Shown here: in pieces, positions 1 to 10,200 of the stretch
How the letters are laid out: the number at the start of each line of letters is the position of its first letter
How positions within the stretch are numbered: the first letter of the stretch is position 1
NCBI GenBank assembly: GCA_030683815.1
Contig: JAUXPJ010000018.1
Coordinates: 119,410-183,409, forward strand
Source: Flavobacteriaceae bacterium
GTDB taxonomy: Bacteria; Bacteroidota; Bacteroidia; Flavobacteriales; Flavobacteriaceae
Reading direction: 5' to 3'
Length of the DNA: 64,000 bases
Program-made: the position numbers and the translations under genes
The notes under the pieces: generated by a model
What the model was told of the DNA's origin: nothing
Database searches by the model: none
Seen by the model: only the letters and a program-made list of their open reading frames with translations

Positions 1-120
1 AATAGCTTTTTTTGGAGAACTGCATTTTGCAATGATAATCTCTTTAATATATCTGTTTAATTTCCATTCCAATGCTTCAATAGCATCAATTTCGTCATCA
101 ACAATTAAAATCTTAAGCAT
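1..120 (-). CDS. Response regulator, probably LytTR family (3' part cut off by window edge)
   Basis: Only the first 40 codons are present; the gene runs off the left edge. The translation starts MLKILIVDDEIDAIEALEWK, which has the beta-1 strand and acidic DDE pocket of a receiver domain. The AIEALEWKL continuation is typical of the LytTR-type regulators that are common in Flavobacteria next to a LytS-like kinase. The output domain is not visible, so the LytTR assignment is an inference. The start ATG is at 118-120 and is preceded by an AT-rich leader. Confidence 0.75.
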   Translation of the reverse strand, partial: MLKILIVDDEIDAIEALEWKLNRYIKEIIIAKCSSPKKAI

Positions 121-228
121 AATCTTGTCTCTTTTGATTTATACAACAATTTAAAAATACAATAATTTTGTCTTAATTATTTAAAATAACTTGTTTTTTT
201 GAAATATACAGTTAATTATCGTTAATAA

Positions 229-876
229 TTATGGTAAAACGTAAAGAAAAACAGTCAAAAAATGACTGATGCTTCCCAATAAAACAAAGACATGAAAAAT
301 GGCGTGGTTAAATTTTATTTTCTGAATGGCATAAATGATGGCTCCGAGAGTATAAAATAATCCTCCGGCAAATAACCAAATTAATCCGTTTGTTGATAGA
401 TTATCCATCAGAGGATTAATGGCAAAAATAACAATCCATCCCATAACAACATAGGCAATTGTTGATACAATATCAAACTTTCCCGTAAAAAATATTTTAA
501 ATATAATTCCGATTGCTGCAATTCCCCAAGTAACGCCAAATAATACCCAACCGACTGTTCCGTTCAAGGTTACTAAAGTAAACGGGGTGTACGTTCCTGC
601 AATTAAAATATAAATAGCACTGTGATCAACAATATTAAATCGATATCTCCATTTCGGATTTTGAATACTGTGATAAATGGTTGATGCGCTGTACAGTGCC
701 AATAAACTTGCGCCGTAGATGCTAAAACTAACAATGTGCCATACAGTTCCGTAAATACTTGCAAAAACAACTAAAAGAACCAATGCAACAATGCTTAAAC
801 CAATACCAATAGCATGTGTAATGATGTTTATTTTTTCTTCTAATGGATTATAAAATTTGATGGGTCTGTTTTTCAT
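229..876 (-). CDS. Hemolysin III / PAQR family membrane protein
   Basis: This 215-residue integral membrane protein has about seven hydrophobic helices. It matches the hemolysin III (YqfA/TrhA) branch of the PAQR superfamily. Visible family marks are YSASTIYHS in helix 2, DHSAIYILIAGTYTPF in the middle, and the HAIFH (HxxxH) metal-site pair in the last helix. The family is related to eukaryotic adiponectin receptors. Bacterial members are linked to membrane-lipid homeostasis and, despite the name, mostly not to haemolysis. Its start lies 29 bases inside the 3' end of the upstream acyltransferase gene, so the two are probably co-transcribed, which fits a lipid-related role. Confidence 0.88.
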   Translation of the reverse strand: MKNRPIKFYNPLEEKINIITHAIGIGLSIVALVLLVVFASIYGTVWHIVSFSIYGASLLALYSASTIYHSIQNPKWRYRFNIVDHSAIYILIAGTYTPFTLVTLNGTVGWVLFGVTWGIAAIGIIFKIFFTGKFDIVSTIAYVVMGWIVIFAINPLMDNLSTNGLIWLFAGGLFYTLGAIIYAIQKIKFNHAIFHVFVLLGSISHFLTVFLYVLP

Positions 877-1633
877 TTTGTTTTAGTTGTTGGTTTTCTA
901 AATCAGTTATAAGTTCTTGATACATCATATTAAACGCTTTTTCTCTAATCCTATTTTTATCATTAAGTGTTAAATTTTGAGTTTCAATAATATCTAAAAT
1001 TTTAACACGTAATATTCCAGGGCTACCAGAAGTTATTGTATAAGAAAATCGTTTTTTACAATCGTAAAACGCCATTGGAACAATCGGAATCTGATGTTCT
1101 ATGGATAGAGAAAAAACTCCGTTTTTAAATTCGCTCAATACAATATTTTCATCTTTCGGAACTAAACCTTCCGGAAAAATACAAACGCTAAATCCTCTTT
1201 TAAGTTTACGCTGCGCACTTTGATATACATTTTTTCTACTTTCCGGATCAGATCTATCAACCAAAATACAAGTTCTTTTATAAAAAAATCCGAAAACAGG
1301 TAACTTAACCAGTTCATATTTTCCTACAAAAACAAAGGGATTTTTAACTACAGCCAACATCACAAAAACATCAATCATTGAGGTGTGATTGGCTGAAAAC
1401 ATATAGCTTTTTCCTTCTTCAAATTTTTGATTTCCTTGAACTTTCACTTTAAAGCCCATCAAAAATAACACCACTTTTGCCCACCATCTTGCTAATTTAA
1501 AAAAGTAAGGGTAAAATTGATCGTTAGACGTTAAAACCATTAAAACGGGTAATAAGATAATAATAATAAATCCGGCTGTTACATAAAACCAAACGCGCCA
1601 TAAAGCCCTCAATATAATTTTAATTATTTCCAT
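848..1633 (-). CDS. plsC: 1-acyl-sn-glycerol-3-phosphate acyltransferase (PlsC family)
   Basis: The 261-residue protein transfers an acyl chain to lysophosphatidic acid to give phosphatidic acid, the second acylation of phospholipid synthesis, at the inner membrane face. It has an N-terminal membrane helix (about residues 8-33), the catalytic NHTSMID box (HX4D, His83/Asp88) and the substrate-binding FPEG box at 153-156. Length fits the family. It overlaps the hemolysin III gene by 29 bases. A -7 box (TATTTTTG on the minus strand) lies about 40 bases upstream of the ATG, so the pair likely forms a short operon. Related lyso-ornithine-lipid acyltransferases share the same motifs and cannot be excluded. 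Confidence 0.88.
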   Translation of the reverse strand: MEIIKIILRALWRVWFYVTAGFIIIILLPVLMVLTSNDQFYPYFFKLARWWAKVVLFLMGFKVKVQGNQKFEEGKSYMFSANHTSMIDVFVMLAVVKNPFVFVGKYELVKLPVFGFFYKRTCILVDRSDPESRKNVYQSAQRKLKRGFSVCIFPEGLVPKDENIVLSEFKNGVFSLSIEHQIPIVPMAFYDCKKRFSYTITSGSPGILRVKILDIIETQNLTLNDKNRIREKAFNMMYQELITDLENQQLKQNEKQTHQIL

Positions 1634-1673
1634 CTTATTTATCGGTATCAGATAAATTTAAAGTTTACATTTC

Positions 1674-1681
1674 CAAAAATA
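1674..1681 (-). promoter_or_regulatory. -7 box of plsC promoter
   Basis: The minus strand reads TATTTTTG, a match to the Bacteroidota sigma-ABfr -7 consensus TAnnTTTG, about 40 bases before the plsC ATG. Confidence 0.5.
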
Positions 1682-1720
1682 GTAATTAATATCTATTATA
1701 TAATTTAATATTGAATTGTG

Positions 1721-1728
1721 TATTTTTG
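1721..1728 (+). promoter_or_regulatory. -7 box of trpS promoter
   Basis: TATTTTTG matches the TAnnTTTG consensus and sits 22 bases before the ATG at 1751. It overlaps an upstream in-frame ATG at 1718, which therefore cannot be the true start. Confidence 0.55.
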
Positions 1729-1750
1729 TTTTTCAATCAAACAAACAATC

Positions 1751-2719
1751 ATGTCAAGAATTTTAACAGGCGTACAAAGTACCGGAACACCACACTTGGG
1801 AAATATTTTAGGAGCTATTATTCCAGCTGTCAATATGGCTAATAATCCCGCCAACGAATCGTTTTTGTTTATTGCCGATATGCACTCGCTCACCCAAATT
1901 AAGGACGGAAAAACCCTGAGAGAAAATACCTATAGTACCGCAGCTACTTGGTTGGCATGTGGATTGAATGTTGAAAATACCGTTTTTTATCGTCAAAGTG
2001 ATATACCCCAAGTAGCTGAACTTGCTTGGTATCTGAGTTGTTTTTATCCGTATCAACGTCTTACTTTGGCACATTCTTTTAAAGATAAAGCCGATCGTTT
2101 GTCTGATATAAATGCCGGATTATTTTCCTATCCGATGTTGATGGCGGCTGATATTATTTTATATGATGCTGAAATTGTTCCGGTAGGGAAAGATCAATTG
2201 CAACATTTAGAAATAACACGCGATGTGGCGGCTCGATTTAACCATCAAATGGGCGAAACTTTTGTGTTACCCGATGCCAAAGTAGAAGAACACACGATGT
2301 ATGTTCCGGGAACTAACGGTGAAAAAATGAGTAAATCAAAAGGAAATATTATCGATATATTTTTAAGCGACAAAGATTTGCGCAAGCAAATTATGAAAAT
2401 TGAAACCGATTCAACTCCACTAGAAGCACCTAAAAATCCGGATACCTGTAATTTATTTGCTTTGTATAAATTAGTAGCTACTGAGTATCAAACTGCTAAA
2501 ATGCGCAAAAATTATTTAAATGGAAATTATGGTTACGGACATGCCAAACAGGCATTTTTTGAACTTTTAGTTGAAAAATTTAAGACGGAGCGTGAGCTTT
2601 ATCAATACTATATCAATAATACTGATGAACTAGAAAAAGTATTAGCTGTTGGCGCACAAAAAGCCAGAATCGTTGCGCAAGATGTTTTAAAACGATGCCG
2701 GACTAAATTGGGATATTAA
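1751..2719 (+). CDS. trpS: Tryptophanyl-tRNA synthetase
   Basis: This class Ic aminoacyl-tRNA synthetase charges tRNA-Trp. The 322-residue length is normal for bacterial TrpS. The HIGH-type signature is TPHLGN at residues 13-18 and the KMSKS loop is intact at 192-196. The start at 1751 (MSRILTGVQSTG) was chosen over an in-frame ATG 33 bases upstream because that ATG precedes the -7 box and the protein from 1751 begins with the conserved first beta strand. It is a single-gene unit, divergent from plsC. Confidence 0.95.
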   Translation: MSRILTGVQSTGTPHLGNILGAIIPAVNMANNPANESFLFIADMHSLTQIKDGKTLRENTYSTAATWLACGLNVENTVFYRQSDIPQVAELAWYLSCFYPYQRLTLAHSFKDKADRLSDINAGLFSYPMLMAADIILYDAEIVPVGKDQLQHLEITRDVAARFNHQMGETFVLPDAKVEEHTMYVPGTNGEKMSKSKGNIIDIFLSDKDLRKQIMKIETDSTPLEAPKNPDTCNLFALYKLVATEYQTAKMRKNYLNGNYGYGHAKQAFFELLVEKFKTERELYQYYINNTDELEKVLAVGAQKARIVAQDVLKRCRTKLGY

Positions 2720-2853
2720 AATAAAGATTAACTTTTTAATCATTGAACTGTTTAAAACTTAATAGTTCCTTTAGCTCGCTAAAATTGATTAGAGTTAAAC
2801 TATTTCTCAATACAAAATTCTTCATTATTAATTTTTAATTATTCATTAAAAAA

Positions 2854-3888
2854 TTAAGGTGCCGGATTCGGAAACAGTTCAAAAACAGCTTCTATTTCTT
2901 GTAAAATTTCTTCGGATAATTGAACGTTCCAACTGCTGATATTTTCTTTAAGTTGATCCATTTTAGTAGCTCCAATAATAACGCTCGTTAAAAAAGATTT
3001 TTGTAATAAATAAGCCAACGCTAGTTGTGCTAAACTCATTCCATTTTTAAGTGCTAAATTAAAATATAATTGAGTTGCTTTTTCGGTGTTTGCTTTATTG
3101 TAACGTACCATCTGCGGAAATAGTTTTAAACGGGTATTTTCAGGCATTTTTCCGCCCAAATATTTACCGCTCAACACACCAAAGGCTAAAGGAGAATACG
3201 CTAATAATCCGATATTTTCCCGATGCGCTACTTCTGCCAATCCAATTTCAAAAGTTCTGTTTAATAATGAATACGGATTTTGAATCGTTATAGGTTTTGG
3301 AAGTTGTAATTTTCTACTTTCTTCTGCATAACGCATCAATCCCCAAGAGGTTTCATTTGAAACGCCGTAATGACGAATTTTTCCTTCTTTTATACAATCA
3401 TTCATAGATTCAATAATTTCAGCAATATTATCAAACCACTGATCAGATTCATCGTGATTGTAATTCAAATTTCCGAAATAATTGGTTTTTCGCTCTGGCC
3501 AATGCAATTGATATAAATCGATATAATCAGTTTGTAAACGTGTTAAACTAGTTTCAATAGCCGCTTTGACACTCTCTTTAGAAAAATTCAACTCTTCCCT
3601 GATATAAGAAAAAGCGCGATTTGGTCCAGCAATTTTAGTAGCTAAAACCACTTTCTCCCTATTATTTTTTAACCAAGTACCAATAAATCGTTCAGTACTT
3701 CCTTGCGTTTCTGCACGTCCGGGAACTGAATACATTTCGGCAGTATCAACAAAATTAATTCCTTGGGAAACTGCATAATTTAATTGTTTATGGGCTTCTT
3801 TTTCGGTATTTTGCTGACCAAAAGTCATGGTTCCTAAAGAAATTTTGCTGACTTTTATATCAGTATTGGGTAAAATGGTGTATTTCAT
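2854..3888 (-). CDS. tas: Aldo-keto reductase, Tas-like
   Basis: This 344-residue NADP(H)-dependent aldo-keto reductase closely resembles E. coli Tas along its full length, for example GTMTFGQQN, TIQNPYSLLNR and the PAP C-terminus. The catalytic tetrad is complete: Asp48, Tyr53, Lys85 and His129. Tas can complement a prephenate dehydrogenase defect in E. coli, but its natural substrate is unclear, so the function here is known only to the family level. The start at 3888 gives MKYTILPN, the conserved N-terminus; an upstream in-frame ATG would add 14 residues of no family character. It stands alone between trpS and pgk. Confidence 0.88.
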   Translation of the reverse strand: MKYTILPNTDIKVSKISLGTMTFGQQNTEKEAHKQLNYAVSQGINFVDTAEMYSVPGRAETQGSTERFIGTWLKNNREKVVLATKIAGPNRAFSYIREELNFSKESVKAAIETSLTRLQTDYIDLYQLHWPERKTNYFGNLNYNHDESDQWFDNIAEIIESMNDCIKEGKIRHYGVSNETSWGLMRYAEESRKLQLPKPITIQNPYSLLNRTFEIGLAEVAHRENIGLLAYSPLAFGVLSGKYLGGKMPENTRLKLFPQMVRYNKANTEKATQLYFNLALKNGMSLAQLALAYLLQKSFLTSVIIGATKMDQLKENISSWNVQLSEEILQEIEAVFELFPNPAP

Positions 3889-3963
3889 ATTTGTAGTATT
3901 GAGATTAAAGGATAGAGGATAAAAGAACACAACGAATAGTTATAAGCAATTTTTAATTGTTCA

Positions 3964-3999
3964 TCCCATCCTAAATCCTTCTCAAAGGGAAAGACTTTT
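3964..3999. repeat. Dispersed intergenic repeat, copy 1
   Basis: TCCCATCCTAAATCCTT followed by a CT/GGGA-rich stretch ending in GACTT. A near copy is found at 33419-33452. It lies in the spacer between pgk and tas. Confidence 0.5.
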
Positions 4000-4074
4000 T
4001 TTATCTCGTTTTCGCTTTTCGCTATTTTCTATTGGTTAATGACTATTTCCTTAAATATTATTCATTTTTAATTG

Positions 4075-5262
4075 TCAATTGTTTATCGCTTCAATTCCGG
4101 GTAAAACGCGACCTTCTAACATTTCCAGCATTGCCCCACCTCCAGTAGAAACGTAGCTTACTTTCTTTTCTAATTTGAATTGTTTTACCGCCGCAACCGA
4201 ATCGCCTCCACCTACCAGTGAAAAGGCACCATCTTCGGTAGCTTCCGCAATAGCATTTCCAAGTTCGATAGTTCCTTTCGCAAATTTTGGCATCTCAAAA
4301 ACACCTACCGGTCCGTTCCATAAAATAGTTTTAGATTGGGCAATTACAAAGGAGAATCCGACATTGGTTTTTGGGCCAACATCCAATCCCATCCATCCAT
4401 CAGGAATATTATTTACATCTTCTATTCTTATTTGAGCGTCATTACTGAAAGAATCGGCAATTATGGCATCAATCGGTAAATAAATTCGCACATTTTTTTG
4501 TTTGGCTTTTTCCATAATTTCCAAAGCCAATTCTAATTTATCATCTTCTACCAATGAATTTCCTACTTTTCCACTCATCGCTTTAATGAACGTAAAGGTC
4601 ATTCCGCCTCCTATGATAATATTATCTACTTTATCTAAAATGTTTTCAATGATACCAATTTTAGAAGAAACTTTGGCTCCGCCTAAAATAGCAGTAACCG
4701 GTTTTTTGCTTTCTTTTAAAACTTTGTTGATACTCTCTATTTCTGCGGCCATCAATAATCCGAAGCATTTAGCAGTTGGAAAAAACTTCGCCACAATGGT
4801 TGTTGAGGCGTGAGCGCGATGCGCAGTTCCAAATGCATCGTTTACATAAATATCTCCTAATTTGGATAATTTTTCTGAAAATTGAAGATCTCCTTCTTCT
4901 TCTTCTTCATAAAAACGAAGGTTTTCTAACAATAAAACTTCTCCATTTTTTAACTGATTTACAGCTGTTTCTGCTTTTTTTCCGATACAATCATCTACAA
5001 ATTTTACAGGTTTTCCTAAAACATCAGCAACCTTAGCAACGATGTGATTTAATGAATATTTTTCTTGAATTCCTTTTGGGCGACCTAAATGTGACATCAG
5101 AATTACTTTTCCGCCATCATTTAAAATTTTTAAAATTGTTGGTTTAGCGGCTTCAATTCTATTGGCATCGGTAACTTGAAATTGTTCATTAAGCGGAACA
5201 TTAAAATCGACTCTAATGAGTGCTTTTTGGTCTTTAAAATTAAAATCTTTGATAGTTTTCAT
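4075..5262 (-). CDS. pgk: Phosphoglycerate kinase
   Basis: The 395-residue enzyme interconverts 1,3-bisphosphoglycerate and 3-phosphoglycerate with ATP formation in glycolysis. Visible marks are the N-terminal RVDFNVP substrate motif, MSHLGRPKG, the ATP-domain [10 protein letters not shown] and the C-terminal [14 protein letters not shown]. The start at 5262 (MKTIKDFNF) was chosen because the 61 in-frame codons upstream are AT-rich, unlike the family, and contain the promoter box. It is monocistronic and divergent from holB. Confidence 0.96.
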   Translation of the reverse strand: MKTIKDFNFKDQKALIRVDFNVPLNEQFQVTDANRIEAAKPTILKILNDGGKVILMSHLGRPKGIQEKYSLNHIVAKVADVLGKPVKFVDDCIGKKAETAVNQLKNGEVLLLENLRFYEEEEEGDLQFSEKLSKLGDIYVNDAFGTAHRAHASTTIVAKFFPTAKCFGLLMAAEIESINKVLKESKKPVTAILGGAKVSSKIGIIENILDKVDNIIIGGGMTFTFIKAMSGKVGNSLVEDDKLELALEIMEKAKQKNVRIYLPIDAIIADSFSNDAQIRIEDVNNIPDGWMGLDVGPKTNVGFSFVIAQSKTILWNGPVGVFEMPKFAKGTIELGNAIAEATEDGAFSLVGGGDSVAAVKQFKLEKKVSYVSTGGGAMLEMLEGRVLPGIEAINN

Positions 5263-5333
5263 AGACTGATATGTAATTTTGTTAAGTATTAAGCGGTTTT
5301 TGAAGATTCTTTTGAAATATTCACAATTAAAAA

Positions 5334-5341
5334 CAAAGATA
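5334..5341 (-). promoter_or_regulatory. -7 box of pgk promoter
   Basis: The minus strand reads TATCTTTG (TAnnTTTG), about 70 bases upstream of the pgk ATG. It lies in the shared divergent spacer with holB. Confidence 0.5.
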
Positions 5342-5375
5342 CTGCTCTGAATTAATTTTAATAGGATAAAATTGA

Positions 5376-5383
5376 TATTTTTG
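5376..5383 (+). promoter_or_regulatory. -7 box of holB promoter
   Basis: TATTTTTG, 24 bases before the holB ATG at 5408. It matches TAnnTTTG and is arranged back to back with the pgk promoter. Confidence 0.5.
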
Positions 5384-5407
5384 AATGAATTATAGAAGCT
5401 ATAAAGT

Positions 5408-6547
5408 ATGCAATTTTCGGAGGTTTTAGGACTTGAATTTATCAAAAAACATTTACAGCAAAGTACTGATTCCAGACGTATTCCGCACGCTCAATTATTT
5501 GTGGGCGCTGAAGGAAGTGGCACTTTACCCATGGCACTTGCTTATGCGCAATATCTTCTGTGTAAAGACAGTATTGATGTGGAATCATCTAAATTGAAAT
5601 GCGCTAAATTATGTCACCCTGATTTGCATTTTGCCTTTCCGGTAGCAACCAATGATACTGTTAAAAAAGATCCGATAAGTAATTTATTTTTAAGTGATTG
5701 GCGTGCTTTTATTGCTCAAAATCCTTATGGAAATTTATTTGATTGGTTACAATTTATTGGTATTGAAAACAAACAAGGTTTTATTAATGTTGATGAAGCT
5801 GAACAAATTGTAAAATCATTAAAATTAAAATCATACGAAGGCGGATTTAAAGTTATGATTATTTGGATGGCTGAAAAAATGAATATATCTGCAGCTAATA
5901 AACTGTTGAAATTAATAGAAGAGCCTCCTGCTAAAACAGTTTTTATTTTAATTACTGAAAATGAAGAACAGATTATTTCTACCATTCGATCTCGTTGTCA
6001 AGTGCTGCATTTTCCTCTTTTAAGTGAAAATGATTTAGTTCAAGGATTGGTTTCACGCGAAAATATTTCAGAAAAAGAAGCGCTTAATATTGCCCATCAA
6101 GCAAATGGTAATTTTCATAAAGCCTTAAATATTTCACACAATAATAGCAATGATTTAGTTTTTGAACAGTGGTTTATCACTTGGGTTCGTACTGCTTTTA
6201 AGGCCAAAGGGGATGCTTCTGTAATTGCTCAATTGGTGGAGTGGAGTGAAAATATTGCTGCAACCGGTAGGGAAACTCAAAAACAATTTCTTCATTTTTG
6301 CCTGCAATTCTTTAGACAGGCCCTGCTGCAAAATTATGCGGTTTCTGATTTGGTATTTATACAACCACAAACAGAGAATTTTAAATTTGACAGCTTTTCA
6401 AAATTTATTCATAGTAATAATATTTTAGATATTACCCAAGAAATATATGAAGCAATTTACCATGTTGAACGCAATGGAAATCCTAAAATTATCTTTTTAG
6501 ATTTATCGATTAAATTAACACGTTTAATTCATAAAAAAGAAGTGTAA
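5408..6547 (+). CDS. holB: DNA polymerase III delta' subunit
   Basis: This 379-residue clamp-loader subunit helps load the beta sliding clamp during replication. The N-terminal AAA+ fold is clear ([16 protein letters not shown] at 25-40). The P-loop has no lysine, as expected for delta', which does not bind ATP productively. A cysteine-rich stretch (CKDS...[10 protein letters not shown]) sits where the zinc module of the family lies. [14 protein letters not shown] and the SRC sensor motif at about 195-197 are diagnostic of clamp loaders. The C-terminal part is helical and variable. Confidence 0.9.
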   Translation: MQFSEVLGLEFIKKHLQQSTDSRRIPHAQLFVGAEGSGTLPMALAYAQYLLCKDSIDVESSKLKCAKLCHPDLHFAFPVATNDTVKKDPISNLFLSDWRAFIAQNPYGNLFDWLQFIGIENKQGFINVDEAEQIVKSLKLKSYEGGFKVMIIWMAEKMNISAANKLLKLIEEPPAKTVFILITENEEQIISTIRSRCQVLHFPLLSENDLVQGLVSRENISEKEALNIAHQANGNFHKALNISHNNSNDLVFEQWFITWVRTAFKAKGDASVIAQLVEWSENIAATGRETQKQFLHFCLQFFRQALLQNYAVSDLVFIQPQTENFKFDSFSKFIHSNNILDITQEIYEAIYHVERNGNPKIIFLDLSIKLTRLIHKKEV

Positions 6548-6570
6548 AATACTATATCTAGTTGTTTAAA

Positions 6571-6900
6571 TAAAAAAGAGGTCGTCTGGAAAGTAATTTT
6601 TAGATGATTTTTTTTATGCGGTTATTTTTTAGTTTCTTTTTGTTAAGATTTAATTCGAAAAAAATGTGTAAAAAAAGTTGAAAGTTCTACGCTATACTGA
6701 ACTTTTTAATCAAGACCTTTGAGCAGAAAGCGTTTGAAGTTCATATTGTGTTTTATATTACCAAATACCGCTTCAACATCCCAACACCTTCTTTTGCGAT
6801 GAGCAATTCCTTCAGAACAGGTAAGTTTTTCTTTGGCTATTTTCTTTAATCGAATAAGATTGAAGTTCCGTCCAGATACTGCCTTTAGCGCAAGTTATAA
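6571..6900 (-). pseudogene. Decayed IS1182-type transposase C-terminus
   Basis: On the minus strand, 6865-6708 reads NFNLIRLKKIAKEKLTCSEG continuing to RRCWDVEAVFGNIKHN and FKRFLLKGLD. This is the end of a DDE transposase of the IS1182/IS1380-like kind, with its conserved W/VE..FG.IK.N..F.RF..RG block. The frame is broken upstream, and a stop follows GLD where the family continues KV. GAGGTCGTCT at 6578-6587 may be a relic terminal repeat. No other half or matching end was found before 7202, so this is an old remnant. Confidence 0.7.
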
Positions 6901-7202
6901 TTCAATTGGAGTTTGTTTAAAAACTTTTTACTGCCATATATTTTTGTTGTTGCGTAGAATTTTGCAATTAGAAGAGGGGAACTTGCAACAATGGATAAAT
7001 TGAACAAGTTAGGTTCTGAATGATTGCGGTTTTTAGATAAAATTTAAGGTTTGGCAATCAAACGGACTTCAGTTATTATCTAATAAATATCATTTTATTC
7101 TCAATCTCTAACCTCAAAAAAATGTTGTAAGGAGCTACTTTTCACAACAAAATAAATAGAATTTGACTTAATAATTCCGTATTTTGCGTTTAAATAGCTG
7201 CA
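6901..7202. other. Gene-free spacer upstream of the AddA-like gene
   Basis: No open frame, RNA gene or clear hairpin is visible in the first 250 bases, which probably continue the decayed IS. Near 7179-7186 the sequence GTATTTTG resembles a -7 box, with TTTG about 17 bases further up, placed correctly for the gene at 7203. Confidence 0.4.
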
Positions 7203-10200
7203 ATGGAAAACACCTCTATATTTCAAGTTTATAACGCCTCTGCCGGAAGCGGTAAAACTTTTTCACTGGTTAAAGAATACCTTAAAATTGTGTTGCGCAG
7301 CCATAATCCTGACCAGTTTCAGCATATTTTAGCCATCACTTTTACCAATAAAGCCGCCAATGAAATGAAAGATCGGATTGTTAAAAATCTGCGTCAGTTT
7401 GCTGATTCAACCATTTTGAGCCATCCAACCGATATGTTTTTAAAAATTGCAGAAGAAACCAATCTTGACCAAAAAATAATTCACCAAAGAGCCATCAGCG
7501 TTTTGCAGCAAATTTTAACCAAATACGGCTCGTTCAGTGTTTCTACCATCGATAGTTTTACGCACAAATTAATCAGAAATTTTGCTTTTGATTTGGGCTT
7601 GCCCATCAATTTTGAAGTAGAGCTCAAATCAAAAATATTATTGGATTTAGCCGTTGATCAATTAATCGCACAGATTGGAAAAGACACCGAATTAACCGAT
7701 TTTTTAATTGATTATGCACTTCAAAATATAGAAGAAAACAAATCCTGGGATTTTTCTGATATCATTAAAGAAAATGCGCAGGTTTTACTGAATGAATCGG
7801 ACAGAATCCACTTTCAGCAAACTTCCCATTTTGATTTACAACGATTTAAATCGCTCAGTAAACAACTTTTTAAACAACAAAAACAAGTCGAAAATCAGTT
7901 TAAAAGTTTGGGAGAAACAGGTTTAAAATTGATGATAGAAAATGGCGTTGAAAACAATTTCAACAACCACGATTTCCCCAATTATTTTAAAAAATTAATT
8001 GACTTTAGAAACGGACAAAGCACCATCAATTTTGAAGGAAGGTTGGGAAAAAATATAGCAGAAGGAATCCTTTACAGCAAGAGTTTACCGCTTGATAAAA
8101 AAGCCGTTATCGATGAAATATCCGAGCAATTGATGGCTATTTATCAGAAAAGCAAACAACTGTTTGAACAAGCATATCCAAACTATGTTTTGGAGATGTT
8201 GGTTTCTAAAAATATTTCGGCTTATGCGGTTTTAAATCACCTTAATAAAGAACTTCAACAATTAAAATTGGATAAGAATTTACTGCTGAGTGCCGAATTT
8301 AATCAGTTAATCAGCGATGAAATTAAAGATCAGCCGGCGCCTTTTATCTATGAAAAATTGGGCTCTAAATTTCGCCATTATTTTATTGATGAAATGCAAG
8401 ACACCTCAGCATTGCAGTGGCAAAATTTGATTCCGCTTATAGAAAATGCACTTTCACAAGAAAACGGAAGTTTGATGTTGGTAGGTGATGCCAAACAATC
8501 TATTTATCGTTGGCGTGGCGGAAAAACGGAGCAATTTATGACGCTTACTTCTGAGGAAGCAACAGACGGAAGCAATCCGTTTATGATTGCTAAAAACATC
8601 CAATATTTAGAAACCAATTACCGAAGTTTTAAAACGATAGTCCATTTTAACAATGATTTTTTTAGTCATATCGCCCCCTATTTAACCAATGAAAATCATC
8701 AAAAATTATTTTTAAACACAGTAAAACAGCAAGTTAAAAATGAGGAGGATGGCGGTTATGTGCAAATTTCATTTGTTGAAAAAGATGATGATGATGAAGA
8801 TAATGTGGAGCCGTATTTGAGAAAAATAAAATCGATTTTAGATGATTTAGACCCTAATTTTAATAAAAATGAAGTTTGTATTTTAGTTCGAAAAAACAAA
8901 CAAGGTGTTGCGGTGGCCAATTATTTAATCAATGAAGGAATCCAAGTGGTTTCTTCCGAATCTTTGTTGATAGCTAATTCGGAAAAAGTAGATTTTATCA
9001 TCAATTTATTGACGTATTTACATCAACCTTTAAATCAGCCCATCCAATTTAGGGTTGTATCATTTTTGTATCAACATATCGGAATTACAACTTCCTTTCA
9101 CGATTTTGTAAAAACACTTATCAAATTAAATTTAAATGATTTCTTTAAAAATTTAACCAACTTTTCCATCGATTTTAACAGCACCATATTTTTTCAAAAA
9201 TCATTGTATGAAGCGATAGAATACTTGATTCATGTGTTTCGATTAGCACCCGATTCGGATGCCTATATTCAGTATTTTTTAGATTTTGTGCTCGATTTTC
9301 AATCCAAAGAATTGAACAATCTTCAGGGATTTTTAGCAGAATGGGAATTGCAAAAAAAAGATTTGAGTATTATCGCGCCGGAAAATACGGATGCAGTCAG
9401 AATTATGACCGTTCATAAAGCCAAAGGATTGGAGTTTCCGATAGTTATTTTTCCATTCGATTTGGAAATCAGAAAAGAATTGAAAGGTCAAACGTGGATT
9501 CCGTCACTTCCCGAATCCGATTTTGATGGTTTGCCAGCGATGAAAATAAATATGTCTCAACAATTGTTGAAAATTGGTGCCATTGGCGAACAACTTTATC
9601 AGGAACGTCAAGACGAATTAGCGCTCGATAATTTTAACTTATTATATGTGGCTTTTACCAGAGCCATCGAACAATTGTATGTTATTTCTGAAGTAAAAAA
9701 AGAAAAATCTGAAATAAGATATTACAGTGATTTATTGAAAAGTTATCTCAAAAATGCAAACGCTTCCACACCAATTGATGCTCAATATATTTTTGAATCA
9801 GGAAATCCTAAAAAGTGGATTTCAAAAGAAGAAAAAGTTGTATTATCATCAGAAAAACCGCTAAAAACGATATTGCAAAAACAATATATTGGGGCTTCAT
9901 TGTCAGAAAAACAAGTTAATATTGTTACCACAACTTCCAAATTTTGGGGAACTTCACTTCAAGAAGCCGCTATTTATGGCAATAAAATACATCAGTTATT
10001 AGCGCAAATCAATACCGAAGATGATATTGAAACCGCTTTAAAATACGCCCAAAATAGCGGATTGATAACCGCTCAAGAAAACGATAAAATTTACAATCAA
10101 CTTCGGCAAATTGTAAATCACCCGCAACTTACCGCCTATTATCAACACAATTTAACCATTTTTAATGAACGGGAAATTTTGACTGATATAGGTGAAATTA

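Noticed and set aside
229-876. Hemolysin III reading as a toxin
   Set aside because: The name is historical. The protein is a seven-helix PAQR membrane protein linked to an acyltransferase gene.
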